64,000 nt of DNA from Neisseria yangbaofengii (lineage in GTDB: Bacteria; Pseudomonadota; Gammaproteobacteria; Burkholderiales; Neisseriaceae): the NCBI RefSeq assembly GCF_014898075.1, contig NZ_CP062976.1:1-64000 (forward strand). Direction: 5' to 3'. A program made the position numbers and the translations under genes. Under the pieces are notes generated by a model. The model was not told the origin of the DNA, made no database searches, and worked only from the letters and a program-made list of their open reading frames with translations. Positions 62,925-64,000 of the stretch are shown piece by piece (position 1 is the stretch's first letter; each line of letters opens with the position of its first letter).

Positions 62925-64000
62925 ATGAAATTCCGAATTGCCAAAACAGGCATGTGCATCATCGCAGCGGCAACGCTGGCCGCATGTGCTCAATTTGGCA
63001 AACAAGCACCGTTGGAGAACCCAACGGTGCATTCTTTATCGCAGGGCAACTCAGTGCTCGGCCAAAATGCTTGGTGGTTGCAATTACAGGATAAGAAACT
63101 CAACACACTGATTGCGCGTGCTATTCAGACATCGCCCGATTTGCGCATGGCAAAAGCCCGTTTTGAGCAGGCTCAAGCTCAGTTGGGTATAACCGGTGCT
63201 GCCGATAAGACCCAATTGGGTTTGGTGGGTAATGGCCTTGTCATGTATACGGCACCTAAACCGTCTTCGATGCAGGGTGAAACAGACAATCAATTGTTGT
63301 TGGCCAATGTGGCGGTGCAAGGCAGTTGGGCGTTTGATTTCTGGGGTAAAAACCGCGAACAATTGGCCTCGATTTTAGGCCGGCGTCAGGCTGTATTATA
63401 TGAAGCACATCAAGCGCGTATTGCCTTAGCGCATGCAGTGGCGGCGCAATATTTTGCCTGGCAGGCGTTGGTTGGACAGCAGGCGCTGATTGAGCAGCGT
63501 ATGACTTTGTCCAATAAAATGCTGCAATTGGTCAAACGTCGGATTGATGCTAAGCTAATGCCGTCTGAATCGGTTTATCCGATTGAAATTGCGCAACAAA
63601 AATTGGAATTGGAAAAGCTGACGCTGGTGCAGCAGCAGCTTAAAGTGCGCCATAGCTTGGCTGCGCTAACCGGTACAACGCCGATGGGTTTGGCTGTTTC
63701 TGCGCCGGAAAAACTGGCAAATGCGCCTGTGTTGCCGGTGGGTAAATTGCATGCCGATTTATTGGCGGCGCGTCCGGATGTGGCGGCGCAAAAAGCCTTG
63801 TTAAGCGCGCGCTTGCATAAAGTAAAATCGACTGAAGCTGAGTTTTATCCGAATATTGAATTGAAAGTGTTGGCCGGTTTGGGCCATATTGATGCGTTCA
63901 ATGTGGTGCGGAATAAAGCTTCGGGTATACTGGGCGTAGTGCCGGCGCTGAACCTGCCTATTTTCACTTCCGGTGCCTTGCAGTCCCGTTTGGCCGGCGA
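62925..64000 (+). CDS. Outer-membrane efflux lipoprotein, NodT/TolC family (partial)
   Basis: At least 358 residues, cut by the window end. The signal peptide ends in a lipobox (TLAACAQ), so the protein is lipidated. AWWLQLQDKKLNTLIARAIQ, SPDLRMAKARFEQAQAQLG and QGSWAFDFWGKNREQLAS are signatures of the NodT branch of outer-membrane channels. A DUS in the frame encodes MPSESV. Genes for the adaptor and inner-membrane pump probably follow beyond the window. Confidence 0.9.
   Translation, partial: MKFRIAKTGMCIIAAATLAACAQFGKQAPLENPTVHSLSQGNSVLGQNAWWLQLQDKKLNTLIARAIQTSPDLRMAKARFEQAQAQLGITGAADKTQLGLVGNGLVMYTAPKPSSMQGETDNQLLLANVAVQGSWAFDFWGKNREQLASILGRRQAVLYEAHQARIALAHAVAAQYFAWQALVGQQALIEQRMTLSNKMLQLVKRRIDAKLMPSESVYPIEIAQQKLELEKLTLVQQQLKVRHSLAALTGTTPMGLAVSAPEKLANAPVLPVGKLHADLLAARPDVAAQKALLSARLHKVKSTEAEFYPNIELKVLAGLGHIDAFNVVRNKASGILGVVPALNLPIFTSGALQSRLAG

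Overview
The window reads as the chromosome of a commensal-type Neisseria. Three things point there. Gene order and protein families are neisserial throughout (dnaA-dnaN-gyrB, ccoNOQP, tonB-exbB-exbD, UbiM, NsrR, MsrAB). The sequence is dense with the DNA uptake sequence in its AG dialect (AGGCCGTCTGAA), often as inverted pairs that act as terminators, with a minority of the AT dialect typical of the meningococcus/gonococcus group. Correia-type (NEMIS) miniature elements are scattered between genes. The pilin gene carries a textbook sigma-54 promoter, a trait described for commensal species, whereas the pathogens use sigma-70. I cannot name the species.

Layout. 1-5.7 kb: DnaA boxes, then dnaA, dnaN, gyrB. 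6.2-14.5 kb: catalase, methionine sulfoxide reductase MsrAB, a heptosyltransferase, a porin fragment, a nitrilase-family amidase, ruvC, an LpxL-type acyltransferase, then an AT-rich gene-free stretch ending in a likely structured RNA with a strong terminator. 14.5-24 kb: a 3'-5' exonuclease, tyrA, a nitric-oxide stress cluster (nnrS, hemerythrin, nsrR with a palindromic operator), tonB-exbB-exbD, a small membrane ORF, a phosphatase-like protein and an M61 peptidase. 24-27.8 kb: the cbb3 oxidase operon, in which CcoP ends in an OmpA-like peptidoglycan-binding domain. 27.9-29.8 kb: queC-queD-queE behind a preQ1-I riboswitch; a second preQ1-I riboswitch precedes queF at 61.9 kb, next to the precursor transporter gene yhhQ.

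29.8-35.1 kb and 43.6-44.9 kb are mobile-element zones: two decayed IS5-family (IS1106-like) copies, an IS3-family element split by an IS630-family element, and lldP between them. 35-43.5 kb and 45-47.4 kb hold housekeeping genes (tyrS, ychF, ubiB, erpA, argC, an L,D-transpeptidase, rlmD). 47.7-51.9 kb is a five-gene operon: a FimV-like membrane TPR protein, a receiver-like protein, a small Ras-like GTPase, a helical protein and a Roadblock protein. It resembles polarity (MglAB) and actinobacterial conservon GTPase modules and is the best candidate here for a poorly described system. 52.1-56.5 kb looks acquired and eroding: a truncated Correia element, a gene fragment, a foreign-dialect uptake sequence, a lipoprotein hydrolase, a broken pilin accessory gene, the sigma-54 pilin locus and a second pilin, and an IS1016-like miniature element with an 8-bp target duplication. 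56.5-64 kb: ubiM, rplU-rpmA, ispB, tRNA-Arg, the second queuosine locus and a MarR-regulated efflux operon cut by the window end.

A recurring theme is that repeats and insertion sequences sit next to or between paired uptake sequences. A roughly 204-bp repeat with four copies here has the uptake sequence next to, and in one copy forming, its inverted termini.
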